Origin: Marinobacter azerbaijanicus
GTDB lineage: Bacteria; Pseudomonadota; Gammaproteobacteria; Pseudomonadales; Oleiphilaceae
Length of the DNA: 51,991 nt
Direction: 5' to 3'
Assembly: GCF_030250645.1 (NCBI RefSeq)
Contig: NZ_JASSVS010000016.1
Span: 1-51,991, forward strand
Below, piece after piece: positions 25,756-33,187 of this stretch; within the stretch, counting starts at the first letter, position 1; every line of letters begins with the position of its first letter. The translations under genes and the position numbers were made by a program. The notes below the pieces were generated by a model. It did no database searches. It was not told the DNA's origin and saw only the letters and a program-made list of their open reading frames with translations.

Positions 25756-26646
25756 TCAGAGCCATCCTTTACGTTTAAAGTACCAATACGGTGCGATGCC
25801 TGACATAACCATCAGCCCCAGTGCCCAGGGATAGCCGAGCAACCACTTCAATTCCGGCATGTAGTCAAAATTCATTCCATAGATGCTGGCAACGAGAGTA
25901 GGCGGCAGGAACACTACGGCAGCAATCGAGAAAGTCTTGATGATTTGGTTTTGTTCGATATTAATAAAGCCCTGAGTCGACTCCATCAGAAAGTTGATTT
26001 TATCGAACAGAAAAGTGGTATGGGACATGAGAGTCTCGATATCGCGCATAATCTCACGTAGGCTTTCCGACTGCTCCGGTTGGGTTTTTAGATGACGCAG
26101 CAAAAACGAAATATCCCGTTGGGTGTCCATGAGGCAAAGGCGGATTTTTCCGTTGCTGTCCTCCAGGCGGGCCAGTTTGCCGATGGCGTCTTCCAACTCC
26201 GACTCCTCGTCCTCTAGAACCATATAACTGATCTTTTCCAGTTGGCGATGCAGATCTTCCAGAGCATCGGCATGGTTCTCCACTTTCTGCTCCAACAGCG
26301 TGACCAACAGGTCTTGTGGGGATTGCACTTCCACCTGTCCCTTGTGCGCTCTCATACGTAGCAGGCGGAAATCGGCCAAATCTCCTTCACGAATGGTGAT
26401 CAAGCAATTTTTTTGAAGGATACAGGCAACGGATACGGTTGTGTGGCGACCCTCGCTTTGGGCGAGAAACAGTGAGTGGACGTGGATACCGGCCTGGTCC
26501 ACGAAGCAGCGGGCCGAGGTTTCAATCTCTTCCACTTCATCCGGTTCGGGCAACTCGGTGCACAGCATGTGTTGCAAGAGAGCACGTTCGTCTTCATCCG
26601 GCTCGTGGGCATCAATCCAGTCGGCTTGGATCAGATGGCTACCCAA
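25756..26646 (-). pseudogene. corA: CorA magnesium/cobalt transporter, 5' truncated
   Basis: It encodes the CorA body, including the signature YGMNFDYMPELKW between the two C-terminal membrane helices and the conserved tail YFKRKGWL. The normal N-terminus is missing. The homologous frame continues upstream for about 12 codons (ending RKRPLEEL) to a stop without any ATG, and the sequence then changes to the GC-rich yqhA segment. About 15-20 N-terminal residues and the native start are lost. A TTG at 26646 could in principle initiate. Homopentameric CorA is a Mg2+/Co2+ channel of the inner membrane; this copy is probably impaired. Confidence 0.75.
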
Positions 26647-26734
26647 CTCCTCGAGGGGACGTTTTCTGTCTTGACGATGGGGTCCACTTTAAGGTGCTAT
26701 CTTGGGCCTCGATCTACTATCGCAAGGAGCCCTC

Positions 26735-27313
26735 ATGAGCCAGCCCACCCCTCCCGAACCTCGACCCGATACAGCGGTGCCTTCCACCAGCGGCAAGCGC
26801 TATGAACGCATCTTCGAGCGCTTCCTGTGGAACAGCCGGCTGCTGGTGATGCTGGCGGTGGTGCCGAGCCTGCTGGGGGCACTGGTGCTGTTCATCATCG
26901 GTACTCTGGATATTCTCAAGCTTACCGTGACCGCCGCGACCTACTACCTGGTCGGCGGGCAGCCCGATATTCACGAGACGGTGGTGCCGAGCGTGGTGAT
27001 GGCGGTGGACATCTACCTGGTGGCGATCGTGCTGCTGATCTTCGGCCTGGGGGTGTATCGGCTGTTCGTGTCGCCGATCGAACCGGCCGAGTCGCACCCG
27101 GCCTCGAACCCCTTCAATGTCTCGTCCTTCGATGAGCTCAAGGACAAGATCGCCCGGGTGGTGATCCTGGCGGTGATCATCGAGTTCTTTCGCGCGGTGG
27201 TGGATATCACCTTCGAGACACCGCTGGATGCCATCTACCTGGCGCTCTCGGTGCTGGCCCTGGCCGGGGCCCTCTACCTGATGAGCCGCGCTCACAAGCA
27301 TCATCGGGAGTAG
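26735..27313 (+). CDS. YqhA family (UPF0114) membrane protein
   Basis: A 192-residue protein with the YqhA pattern: ERFLWNSRLLVMLAVVPSLL in the first membrane helix, a second helix around DIYLVAIVLLIFGLGVYRLF, the conserved loop SPIEPAES, and FDELKDKIARVVILAVIIEF. Three to four membrane helices in all; function unknown. The ATG at 26735 has AAGGAG. Its GC is much higher than in the adjacent corA remnant, so it belongs to a different source segment (about 26690-28140). It is followed by another membrane protein gene. Confidence 0.88.
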   Translation: MSQPTPPEPRPDTAVPSTSGKRYERIFERFLWNSRLLVMLAVVPSLLGALVLFIIGTLDILKLTVTAATYYLVGGQPDIHETVVPSVVMAVDIYLVAIVLLIFGLGVYRLFVSPIEPAESHPASNPFNVSSFDELKDKIARVVILAVIIEFFRAVVDITFETPLDAIYLALSVLALAGALYLMSRAHKHHRE

Positions 27314-27366
27314 GCTCGCCGACGCTATGGCACAATACTCCTTTTGTTGTTCGACAAGGATCGCCA

Positions 27367-27831
27367 ATGGCGTATGTGCTGGTGATGGGCGGTCTCGCCC
27401 TCTCGGTAAGCTTTACCTTGGGCTGGGCGCTATGGCGTCTGGGCCGTGCTGCCTTGGGCTGGTTGGGCGGTGGCCCCGCGGCGGGCAAATCGAAGGTCAA
27501 GCCGCGAGCCCGCAAGCCTGCGGCGAGGAAGCCGGCCGCCAGCAAGGCGGCGACCCCGCGTAAGACGAGCACCCGGCAGTCGGCCAAGACGCCCAGCGAG
27601 CCCTGGGCACTCACCCGCTGGCTGGCGGCGCGTCACTCCCTGTTACCCCTGGCCAGCCTGGCACTGATGCTCTATGCCCTGGGGCGTGTCGTGGTGTTCG
27701 GCCTTCAGCACCGTCCGGTGGAAGCGCCGGCATCATTCCCCCAGGTTGTCGACGTGGTGGGCTGGACGGCGGCGGCGCTGCTGGGCCTGGCGCTGCTCTC
27801 CCTGCTGGCACGCTGGCGCTGCCGCGATTAA
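27367..27831 (+). CDS. Membrane protein with Lys/Ala/Pro-rich loop
   Basis: A 154-residue protein with an N-terminal membrane helix, a strongly basic low-complexity linker of about 40 residues (KPRARKPAARKPAASKAAT-like, resembling histone H1 tails), and two C-terminal membrane helices. The family is unknown to me. The ATG at 27367 has AAGGA upstream. It is in the same GC-rich block and orientation as yqhA and the terB fragment. Confidence 0.65.
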   Translation: MAYVLVMGGLALSVSFTLGWALWRLGRAALGWLGGGPAAGKSKVKPRARKPAARKPAASKAATPRKTSTRQSAKTPSEPWALTRWLAARHSLLPLASLALMLYALGRVVVFGLQHRPVEAPASFPQVVDVVGWTAAALLGLALLSLLARWRCRD

Positions 27832-27845
27832 CCCCGCCCCCTTGG

Positions 27846-27879
27846 GGTCAGACCCCTCAATCTACTTAGGGGTCTGACC
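27846..27879. repeat. REP-like palindrome (GGGGTCAGACCCC type)
   Basis: GGTCAGACCCCT (27846-27857) is the exact reverse complement of 27868-27879. Each arm is itself nearly palindromic. Such elements are usually intergenic REP-type repeats and may also act as a terminator for the preceding gene. Confidence 0.55.
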
Positions 27880-27946
27880 TCGACGGGCTGGCGAACCCGA
27901 GAGCGGCTGGCAGGTCCCAGCCTTAGCAAAGAGAAAGGAGACACCC

Positions 27947-28144
27947 GTGTTAGCCAATATCCAGCGATTCTTTCAGGAGATGCTCGCCGAGGGGGAGGGT
28001 GGTGCCGGTCTCGAGGCGCCGAGCCTCGAGCTTGCCGCGGCGGCTCTGCTCTGCGAGGTGATGCGTGCCGACTACGAGGTGACGCCGGAGGAGCTCGACA
28101 CCCTGCGCGCTCAGCTGCGCGACCACCGGGCAGAGGCCTCTTGA
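27947..28144 (+). pseudogene. TerB family protein, 3' truncated
   Basis: The first 60 or so residues match the start of TerB-like proteins (MLANIQRFFQE, then LAAAALLCEVMRADYEVTPEE, the metal-binding helix pair). Full-length TerB proteins are about 150 residues. At about 28130-28145 the sequence switches to the opposite-strand apbE remnant, giving a chance stop at 28144. It is a junction product and probably non-functional. Confidence 0.75.
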
Positions 28145-28862
28145 CGCCAATACGCCAGGAAGAACTGTCCGGCTTATGCCCCCGGGTTTGCAGCTCTCCG
28201 CCAATCTCCACGAGATAGTTCTGTATCCCAGCAGCTTCCACTACGGTGGCAACCCGACCAACGCTGTAGCCTTGAGCAATGGAGGAAATATCCACATGAA
28301 TCTGCGGGTCGGTTTTGCGCAGTTGGGTGGGTGTCGGGGTTTCTAGTTTGCTAAAACCGACGTGTTGTAGCTGCTGCATCAGGGTAGCCGGATCCGGTGG
28401 TGCCAGCGTTTGGCCCGAGAATCCCCAAAGATCAAACAATGGTTTGATGGTCAGGTCATAGCACCCCTGGCTGGCTTGACTGACCTGCTTTGCGGCTTCT
28501 ACCAGTTCGACGATCTCGGAGCCGTCATCAATCGGAGCGGTAGTCTCCGTGGCGTTAAAACGTTCAATATCTGAATCCGGTTTGTAGTTCGACAACGAGC
28601 GATCCAGGCGATTGAATTCAGCATCGATCCGTTGCTGGAGCGCGTTAACGTCCACGCCTTCAGATTGCCAGACGCTGACATGCCAAGTAGTGCCCTGAGC
28701 GGCACCACTCAGCTTATGCACCTGATTGTCGAATGAATCACATCCTGATAGCACCGAAGCGATGGCAAACACTACAGGCCATTTAAGCCTCATGCTGACC
28801 AATCTGGAGGCTTTCCCAGCTATTGTGCCAAGCCCCTGAATAGCCACTGAAACAATTACCAT
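28141..28862 (-). pseudogene. apbE: ApbE (FAD:protein FMN transferase), 3' truncated
   Basis: It encodes the first about 240 residues of an ApbE lipoprotein: an N-terminal hydrophobic segment with lipobox LSGC, the GTTWHVSVW region, LYD-type block YDLTIKPLFDLWGFSG, and DISSIAQGYSVGRV, ending at SSSWRIGVKRP where the terB segment begins. The C-terminal flavin-site half is gone. The ATG at 28862 has AAGGAG overlapping the end of uppP, showing former coupling to uppP. ApbE flavinylates membrane proteins such as NqrB/NqrC and RnfG. It should be inactive here. Confidence 0.82.
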
Positions 28863-28870
28863 CGTACTCC

Positions 28871-29671
28871 TTATCTCATCAGAACCCAGTAAATCAGGGC
28901 AGCCAGCCCCAGGCGATAGACCACATAGGGCCACATCCCAAAGCGGTTGAGCCATTTCAGAAAAAAGTGGATGGCTGTTAGCGCCATAGCGAAGGAGGTC
29001 AGTCCGCCCACTAGGAACGCGATCCAATCCACTGCAATATCACCAGTGGCCACCTCCAGCAATTTGGCGGAAGCGGCCAGCGCGGTAATGGGAATGGCCA
29101 GAAGGAAGGAAAAGCGAGCTGCTGCCTCTCGACTGAGGCCTAACATCAACCCAGCAGTGATGGTCACACCCGAACGGGAGGTGCCGGGAACGAGTGACAG
29201 TGCTTGGGCTGCACCGACTAACAGCACATCTCTCCAGGTCAATGTGGTGATCTTCCGGCTCTGTTTGGGACACCAATCCGCCCAGCCCAGCAACAAGCCA
29301 AAAATTAACGTGGTGAAAAAGATGATCGCGACAGAACGCAGTTGGGTGTCAATCAGATCCAGCAAGAGCAAACCGGCCAGTGCAGCTGGAACGGTGCCGA
29401 TAACCAGGTAGCCTGCCATCAGGCCTTGTCCGATAAAGCGTCGCTGAATCAGCGAAGTAACGCTGTCCTTGGTCAAATCTCCAACATCGCGACGAAAATA
29501 CAACATCACGGCGAGTAAAGTGCCCACATGTACCGCTAAGTCAAAAGCGACACCTTGGTCAGCCCAGCCAACCAACACCGGAGCCAGAATCAGATGCGCG
29601 GAGCTGGAAATCGGCAAAAATTCAGTGATGCCCTGAATGATGCCCAACCAGAAGGCCTGAACTACTTCCAT
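28871..29671 (-). CDS. uppP: Undecaprenyl-diphosphatase UppP (BacA)
   Basis: A 266-residue polytopic membrane enzyme that recycles undecaprenyl pyrophosphate to the lipid carrier monophosphate for cell-wall synthesis; extra copies can give bacitracin resistance. Both family active-site blocks are present: QGITEFLPISSSAHL near residue 15, and LVPGTSRSGVTITAGL in the second half. About eight membrane helices, full length. The ATG at 29671 is chosen over an upstream GTG because GGGAGG sits just before it. It is transposon cargo, with the apbE remnant directly downstream. Confidence 0.93.
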   Translation of the reverse strand: MEVVQAFWLGIIQGITEFLPISSSAHLILAPVLVGWADQGVAFDLAVHVGTLLAVMLYFRRDVGDLTKDSVTSLIQRRFIGQGLMAGYLVIGTVPAALAGLLLLDLIDTQLRSVAIIFFTTLIFGLLLGWADWCPKQSRKITTLTWRDVLLVGAAQALSLVPGTSRSGVTITAGLMLGLSREAAARFSFLLAIPITALAASAKLLEVATGDIAVDWIAFLVGGLTSFAMALTAIHFFLKWLNRFGMWPYVVYRLGLAALIYWVLMR

Positions 29672-29735
29672 CAAACCTCCCACGCCAATGTTTCGTCATG
29701 GCAAGCGGGAATGTGGGGCCAAAGTTTTCTTTGTC

Positions 29736-29907
29736 TCATAGGGATTGCGTTTCCTTTTTGTTGATGAAATAAGTGCCTTTGGGCAGCACGTGTTTGTAAG
29801 GCAATAATGAGTTGTGTGCCAGTGTGTCGTCGTCCACCGTTTCGCCTTGGTTTTTCAGTTCGTCCACGATGTTGCTGTTGCTGGAGATTTTCCAGTACTG
29901 GATGCAC
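29736..29907 (-). pseudogene. C-terminal remnant of a Tn3-type transposase
   Basis: About 57 codons ending at TGA (29738-29736). The pattern VDELKNQGETVDDDTLAH followed by KHVLPKGTYF resembles the conserved end of Tn3-family TnpA (LAxxSP...H...G.Y). The rest is cut off by the IS end at 29920. The identification is tentative because the match is short. Confidence 0.45.
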
Positions 29908-29957
29908 CCTAAACTTAATCCTGAATCCGTGAGACCGGCCCCCGGAAGCACTTCTAA

Positions 29958-31531
29958 CCTGGATATTGCATAAGACATGAAAAAGGCGGCTGAAAATCGG
30001 TTATAATTCAAGCTCCTACACAAGAACCAACCGCCTCAGCCGCCATGACAAAATGTACCACGCCGTCCGCTTCCTTTCCACGCTGCAAAGGCCGTCAGGT
30101 CATCGCCCGTTTCGATGGCGGTGATCTCACTTCCGACGGCGGTATCCTGCTGCTGCGGCAGCTCGATCGCGAGATGGGCCTGACCCGCGCCGTCGCTCGC
30201 CGGCTCAGCGACGAGCGCGACGCTCAGCGCTGCCTGCATCGCACCGAAACCCTGGTCCGGCAGCGCGTGTTCGGCCTGGCGCTGGGCTATGAGGATCTCA
30301 ATGACCACCAGGCCCTGCGTCACGATATCGCCCTGCAGACCGCCGTCGATACCGATGGCGTGCTGGCCAGTCAGTCCACCTTGTGCCGCTTCGAGCAGCA
30401 AGCCGACCGGGACTGGGCGATCACCATCCACGAAGAGATGATCGAGCAGTTCATCCGCTCGTTCCGGCGGCCACCCAAGAAACCGCTCTACCTCGACTTC
30501 GATGCCACCGACGATCGGGTGCATGGCCAGCAGCTCGGGCGGCACTTCAACGGCTACTACAACCACTACATCTTCCTGCCGCTGTTCGTATTCTGTGGCG
30601 ACCAGCTGCTGGTCAGCTATCTGCGTCCGGCCTCGCTGGATGCCGCTCACCACGCCGGTGCCATCCTCGCCCTGTTGGTCCGGCGGCTGCGCCAGGCGTG
30701 GCCTGAGGTGAAGATCGTCTTCCGAGGCGACAGCGGCTTCTGCCGTCCACTGATCCTCAACTGGTGTGACCGCCACGGCGTCGATTACATCATCGGCCTC
30801 GCCGGCAACAAGCGCTTGGCCAAGCTGGCTCTGAACATCGACTACGAGTCGGCCATCCGCTTCGAGAAGACCTGGGAGAAGGAGCGTGTCTTCGGCTTCA
30901 TCGAGTACGCTGCCAAGAGCTGGAAGGAGCGTCGACGAAAGGTCATCGTCAAGTCCGAGACCAGCCGGCGTGGCTTCAACACCCGCTATGTGGTCACCAG
31001 CCTGCGCGGCTGCAGCGCCGAGTGGCTCTATGACCACCGCTACTGTGCTCGGGGCGAGATGGAGAACCGTATCAAGGAGCAGCAGTTCCTGTTCTCCGAC
31101 CGCACCAGCTGCCACGAATGGTGGCCCAACCAGTACCGACTGCTGCTGTCGGGGTTGGCCTACCTGCTGCTGGAGCGGCTGCGCCGGGTCTACCTCAAGC
31201 GCACCGCCTTCGCCCAGGCCCAGGTCAACACCCTCCGCCTGAAGCTGCTGAAGATCGGCGCTGTCTTCACCCGCAACACGCGCACGATTCGGCTGATGTT
31301 GAGCAGCCAGTACCCGGAGCAGGACCTCTTCCTGAAGCTGGCCAGCAAGCTGGTGCCGGGATAGCGCCGCGGCGTGCTGTCCCCGGCACAGAAAACACAT
31401 GGGGGTAGGGGGAAATGCGCCTTGAGCTCAGGAAATTGATCAATATATAGCCAACTTCCAGCTCTGGGCGGCATCATCGCCACCAAACCTGGCATTTGGG
31501 TGCTGCTGACCAACCCGATGCAACATCCGGG
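29958..31531 (+). mobile_element. Second IS1380-family element nested in the first
   Basis: A 1,574-bp element with terminal repeats CCTGGATATTGCA (left) and TGCAACATCCGGG (right; 11 of 13 match when inverted). The 4-bp duplication CTAA lies at 29954-29957 and 31532-31535. It sits about 38 bp inside the left end of the right-hand IS copy, upstream of that copy's transposase. Confidence 0.88.
30045..31364 (+). CDS. IS1380 family transposase (nested element)
   Basis: A 439-residue DDE transposase with standard IS1380 blocks: TSDGGILLLRQLDREMGL near the N-terminus, RQRVFGLALGYEDLNDH, LYLDFDATDD (first acidic residues), FRGDSGFCRPL (second), and the final segment EMENRIKEQQFLF with the catalytic Glu. 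It is complete and looks active. A long antisense frame over it is a codon-bias shadow. Confidence 0.93.
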   Translation: MTKCTTPSASFPRCKGRQVIARFDGGDLTSDGGILLLRQLDREMGLTRAVARRLSDERDAQRCLHRTETLVRQRVFGLALGYEDLNDHQALRHDIALQTAVDTDGVLASQSTLCRFEQQADRDWAITIHEEMIEQFIRSFRRPPKKPLYLDFDATDDRVHGQQLGRHFNGYYNHYIFLPLFVFCGDQLLVSYLRPASLDAAHHAGAILALLVRRLRQAWPEVKIVFRGDSGFCRPLILNWCDRHGVDYIIGLAGNKRLAKLALNIDYESAIRFEKTWEKERVFGFIEYAAKSWKERRRKVIVKSETSRRGFNTRYVVTSLRGCSAEWLYDHRYCARGEMENRIKEQQFLFSDRTSCHEWWPNQYRLLLSGLAYLLLERLRRVYLKRTAFAQAQVNTLRLKLLKIGAVFTRNTRTIRLMLSSQYPEQDLFLKLASKLVPG

Positions 31532-31589
31532 CTAACCCACTGACCTGCATGGCAATATAGCCATTATCGCCATTCACCCAGACAGTGCC

Positions 31590-32951
31590 ATGCCCAACAT
31601 AAAGTTCCGCGCCAGTCGCCGCACCCTCACCAGCCACGCCGGGCTGTCCATCATCGGGCAATGCTTCGAGATCGCTGGCGTCGACAGCATCGACAGCCGC
31701 TTCCCCACCACGCTGGGCATGCGCACCAGTGACGTGATCAAGAGCTACCTGGGCCTGCTGTGTCTGGGCATGAGCGACTATGACGCTGTCGAGAACTTCC
31801 GCCGCGACAAGCCCTTCCAACAACTGCTGACCCTGCAGAAGGTGCCGAGCGCGGCGACGCTGCGACAGCGGCTGGAGAAACTTGCCGCCAACGACCTGCA
31901 GGCGCGCACCGCCACCTGGTCCACGACCCTGCTGTCACTGATCGAAGCACCGATCACCGCCGAGACGACGCACGTCTGCCTGGACATCGACACCTTCGTC
32001 ATGGACAACAGCAACTCGAAGAAGGAAGGCGTCTCGCGGACCTACCAGAAGGTCGATGGCTACACCCCGATCGCCGCCTATCTGGGCAACGAAGGGTGGT
32101 GCCTGGGTCTGGAACTGCGGCCTGGCAAGCAGCACACCATGAAGGAGAGCAACGCCTTCCTGGAGCGGGTACTGCCTCGCGCCCAATGCTTGACCAAGCA
32201 ACCGATCCTGTTACGCGAGGACAGCGGCTTCGACAGCCAGGCGCACCTGGCGCTTCTCGAACAGCAACGCCAGGTCTTTGCCGACGAGGGGCGCCGGCTC
32301 GACTATGTCGTCAAATGGAACCCGCGTGGCTCGGCCACGGCTGATCGAGATACCTGGCTGGCGGTGGCGGCGGACTACTGGGAAGAGCTGCGTCCTGGCA
32401 AGCGCCAGGCGCTGTGGACGCAGACCGTCTCGATCCACGACGACAACAAGACCGAATACGTCGTCCAACGCGTGATGCGCCTGGTAGAGCGCACCGCCGA
32501 TGGCGATGGCCAGTTGCTGCTCGAACCGGACTATGAGTTGGAAGGCTGGTGGACCAGCCTGGACGAGGCGCCGGAGGCGGTGATCAAACGCTACCAGGCG
32601 CATGCCACCCATGAGCAGTTTCACAGCGAGATCAAGACCGATCTCGACCTGGAGCGCTTGCCGTCCGGCAAGTTCGCCACCAACGATCTGATCCTGCATC
32701 TCGCCCAGTTGGCCTACAACATCCTGCGCCTGATGGGACAGCTGGGCATGACCGGCGAGCTGAGCCCGGTTCGCCACCCGGCCAAGCGGCGCCGGCTGCG
32801 CACCGTGCTACAAGAGCTGGTGCACCGTGCGGCTCTCGTGATTCACAAGGCACGGCAGATCATCCTCGACTTCGGGCAGGATATCGGGCGCATGACGGTG
32901 CTCAAGACGCTGCGGAGCCGACTGCGTTATCCACGAGGAACGCCATGCTGA
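31590..32951 (+). CDS. IS1380-like transposase (outer element, complete)
   Basis: A 453-residue DDE-type transposase, only distantly similar to the nested one. Visible are CLDIDTFVMDNS (first Asp region), LREDSGFDSQAHL (second Asp) and EQFHSEIKTDLDLERLPSGK with the Glu region. It is identical to the left copy up to residue about 400 except residue 10. Being complete, it could mobilise both itself and the composite unit. Family assignment rests on the motif layout and on the element size and terminal duplications. Confidence 0.82.
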   Translation: MPNIKFRASRRTLTSHAGLSIIGQCFEIAGVDSIDSRFPTTLGMRTSDVIKSYLGLLCLGMSDYDAVENFRRDKPFQQLLTLQKVPSAATLRQRLEKLAANDLQARTATWSTTLLSLIEAPITAETTHVCLDIDTFVMDNSNSKKEGVSRTYQKVDGYTPIAAYLGNEGWCLGLELRPGKQHTMKESNAFLERVLPRAQCLTKQPILLREDSGFDSQAHLALLEQQRQVFADEGRRLDYVVKWNPRGSATADRDTWLAVAADYWEELRPGKRQALWTQTVSIHDDNKTEYVVQRVMRLVERTADGDGQLLLEPDYELEGWWTSLDEAPEAVIKRYQAHATHEQFHSEIKTDLDLERLPSGKFATNDLILHLAQLAYNILRLMGQLGMTGELSPVRHPAKRRRLRTVLQELVHRAALVIHKARQIILDFGQDIGRMTVLKTLRSRLRYPRGTPC

Positions 32952-33182
32952 CCGTCAATCGGCGACACTCTATCCACAAGCAGTTCCAAGCGACACGCGA
33001 TCGCCAGATATGTCGTGCCTGGCGGGTGGAAAGGCATGACAAAACGGGCCGTCAGCACCGATCAGCACGGTGGGTTTTGGCAATAACGGGCTTGCGAAAG
33101 CCAACTTGCACGGGGCGAATGATCAAAAAGTGCTCGCTGGCGGTGATAGGGAAAGTGTCGGCGCCGGCTTCACGGATTCAGG

Positions 33183-33187
33183 TCAAT
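33183..33187. repeat. Target-site duplication TCAAT, right copy
   Basis: TCAAT directly follows the right IS end GATTCAGG. It is the partner of 23414-23418 and proves a transposition event at this position. Confidence 0.88.

Larger units (their letters stand above)
23419..33182 (+). mobile_element. Composite transposon of 9,764 bp inside the BREX locus
   Basis: Two directly repeated copies of the same IS1380-family element bound this segment. The outer left end (CCTGAATCCGTGA at 23419) and the outer right end (TCACGGATTCAGG ending at 33182) are inverted repeats, and TCAAT is duplicated outside them. The left copy is truncated internally at about 24712. The right copy is complete but split by another IS. 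Cargo: exoD, corA (start lost), yqhA, a membrane protein gene, terB fragment, apbE fragment, uppP and a transposase tail. Either the whole unit transposed, or one IS inserted and the cargo arrived later by recombination between IS copies. Confidence 0.85.
29920..33182 (+). mobile_element. IS1380-family element, right copy, interrupted by a nested IS
   Basis: The left end CCTGAATCCGTGAGACCGG starts at 29920. The right end, 33157-33182, is its imperfect inverse. Subtracting the nested element with one CTAA leaves about 1,685 bp, normal for the family. Removing the nested IS restores exactly the junction seen in the left copy (CTTCTAACCCACTGACC). Confidence 0.88.

Noticed and set aside
27828..29027. 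399-aa minus-strand ORF as one protein
   Set aside because: It joins the apbE remnant to antisense of the terB fragment. Only 28141-28862 is real ApbE coding sequence.
30036..31400. 454-aa minus-strand ORF over the nested IS transposase
   Set aside because: It is antisense to a clear IS1380 transposase. Its leucine- and valine-rich composition without motifs is the usual shadow of a high-GC gene.
32945..33182. N-terminal extension of the DUF262 ORF (about 80 residues)
   Set aside because: These codons lie inside the IS right end. They have no similarity to DUF262 proteins and are explained by the insertion.
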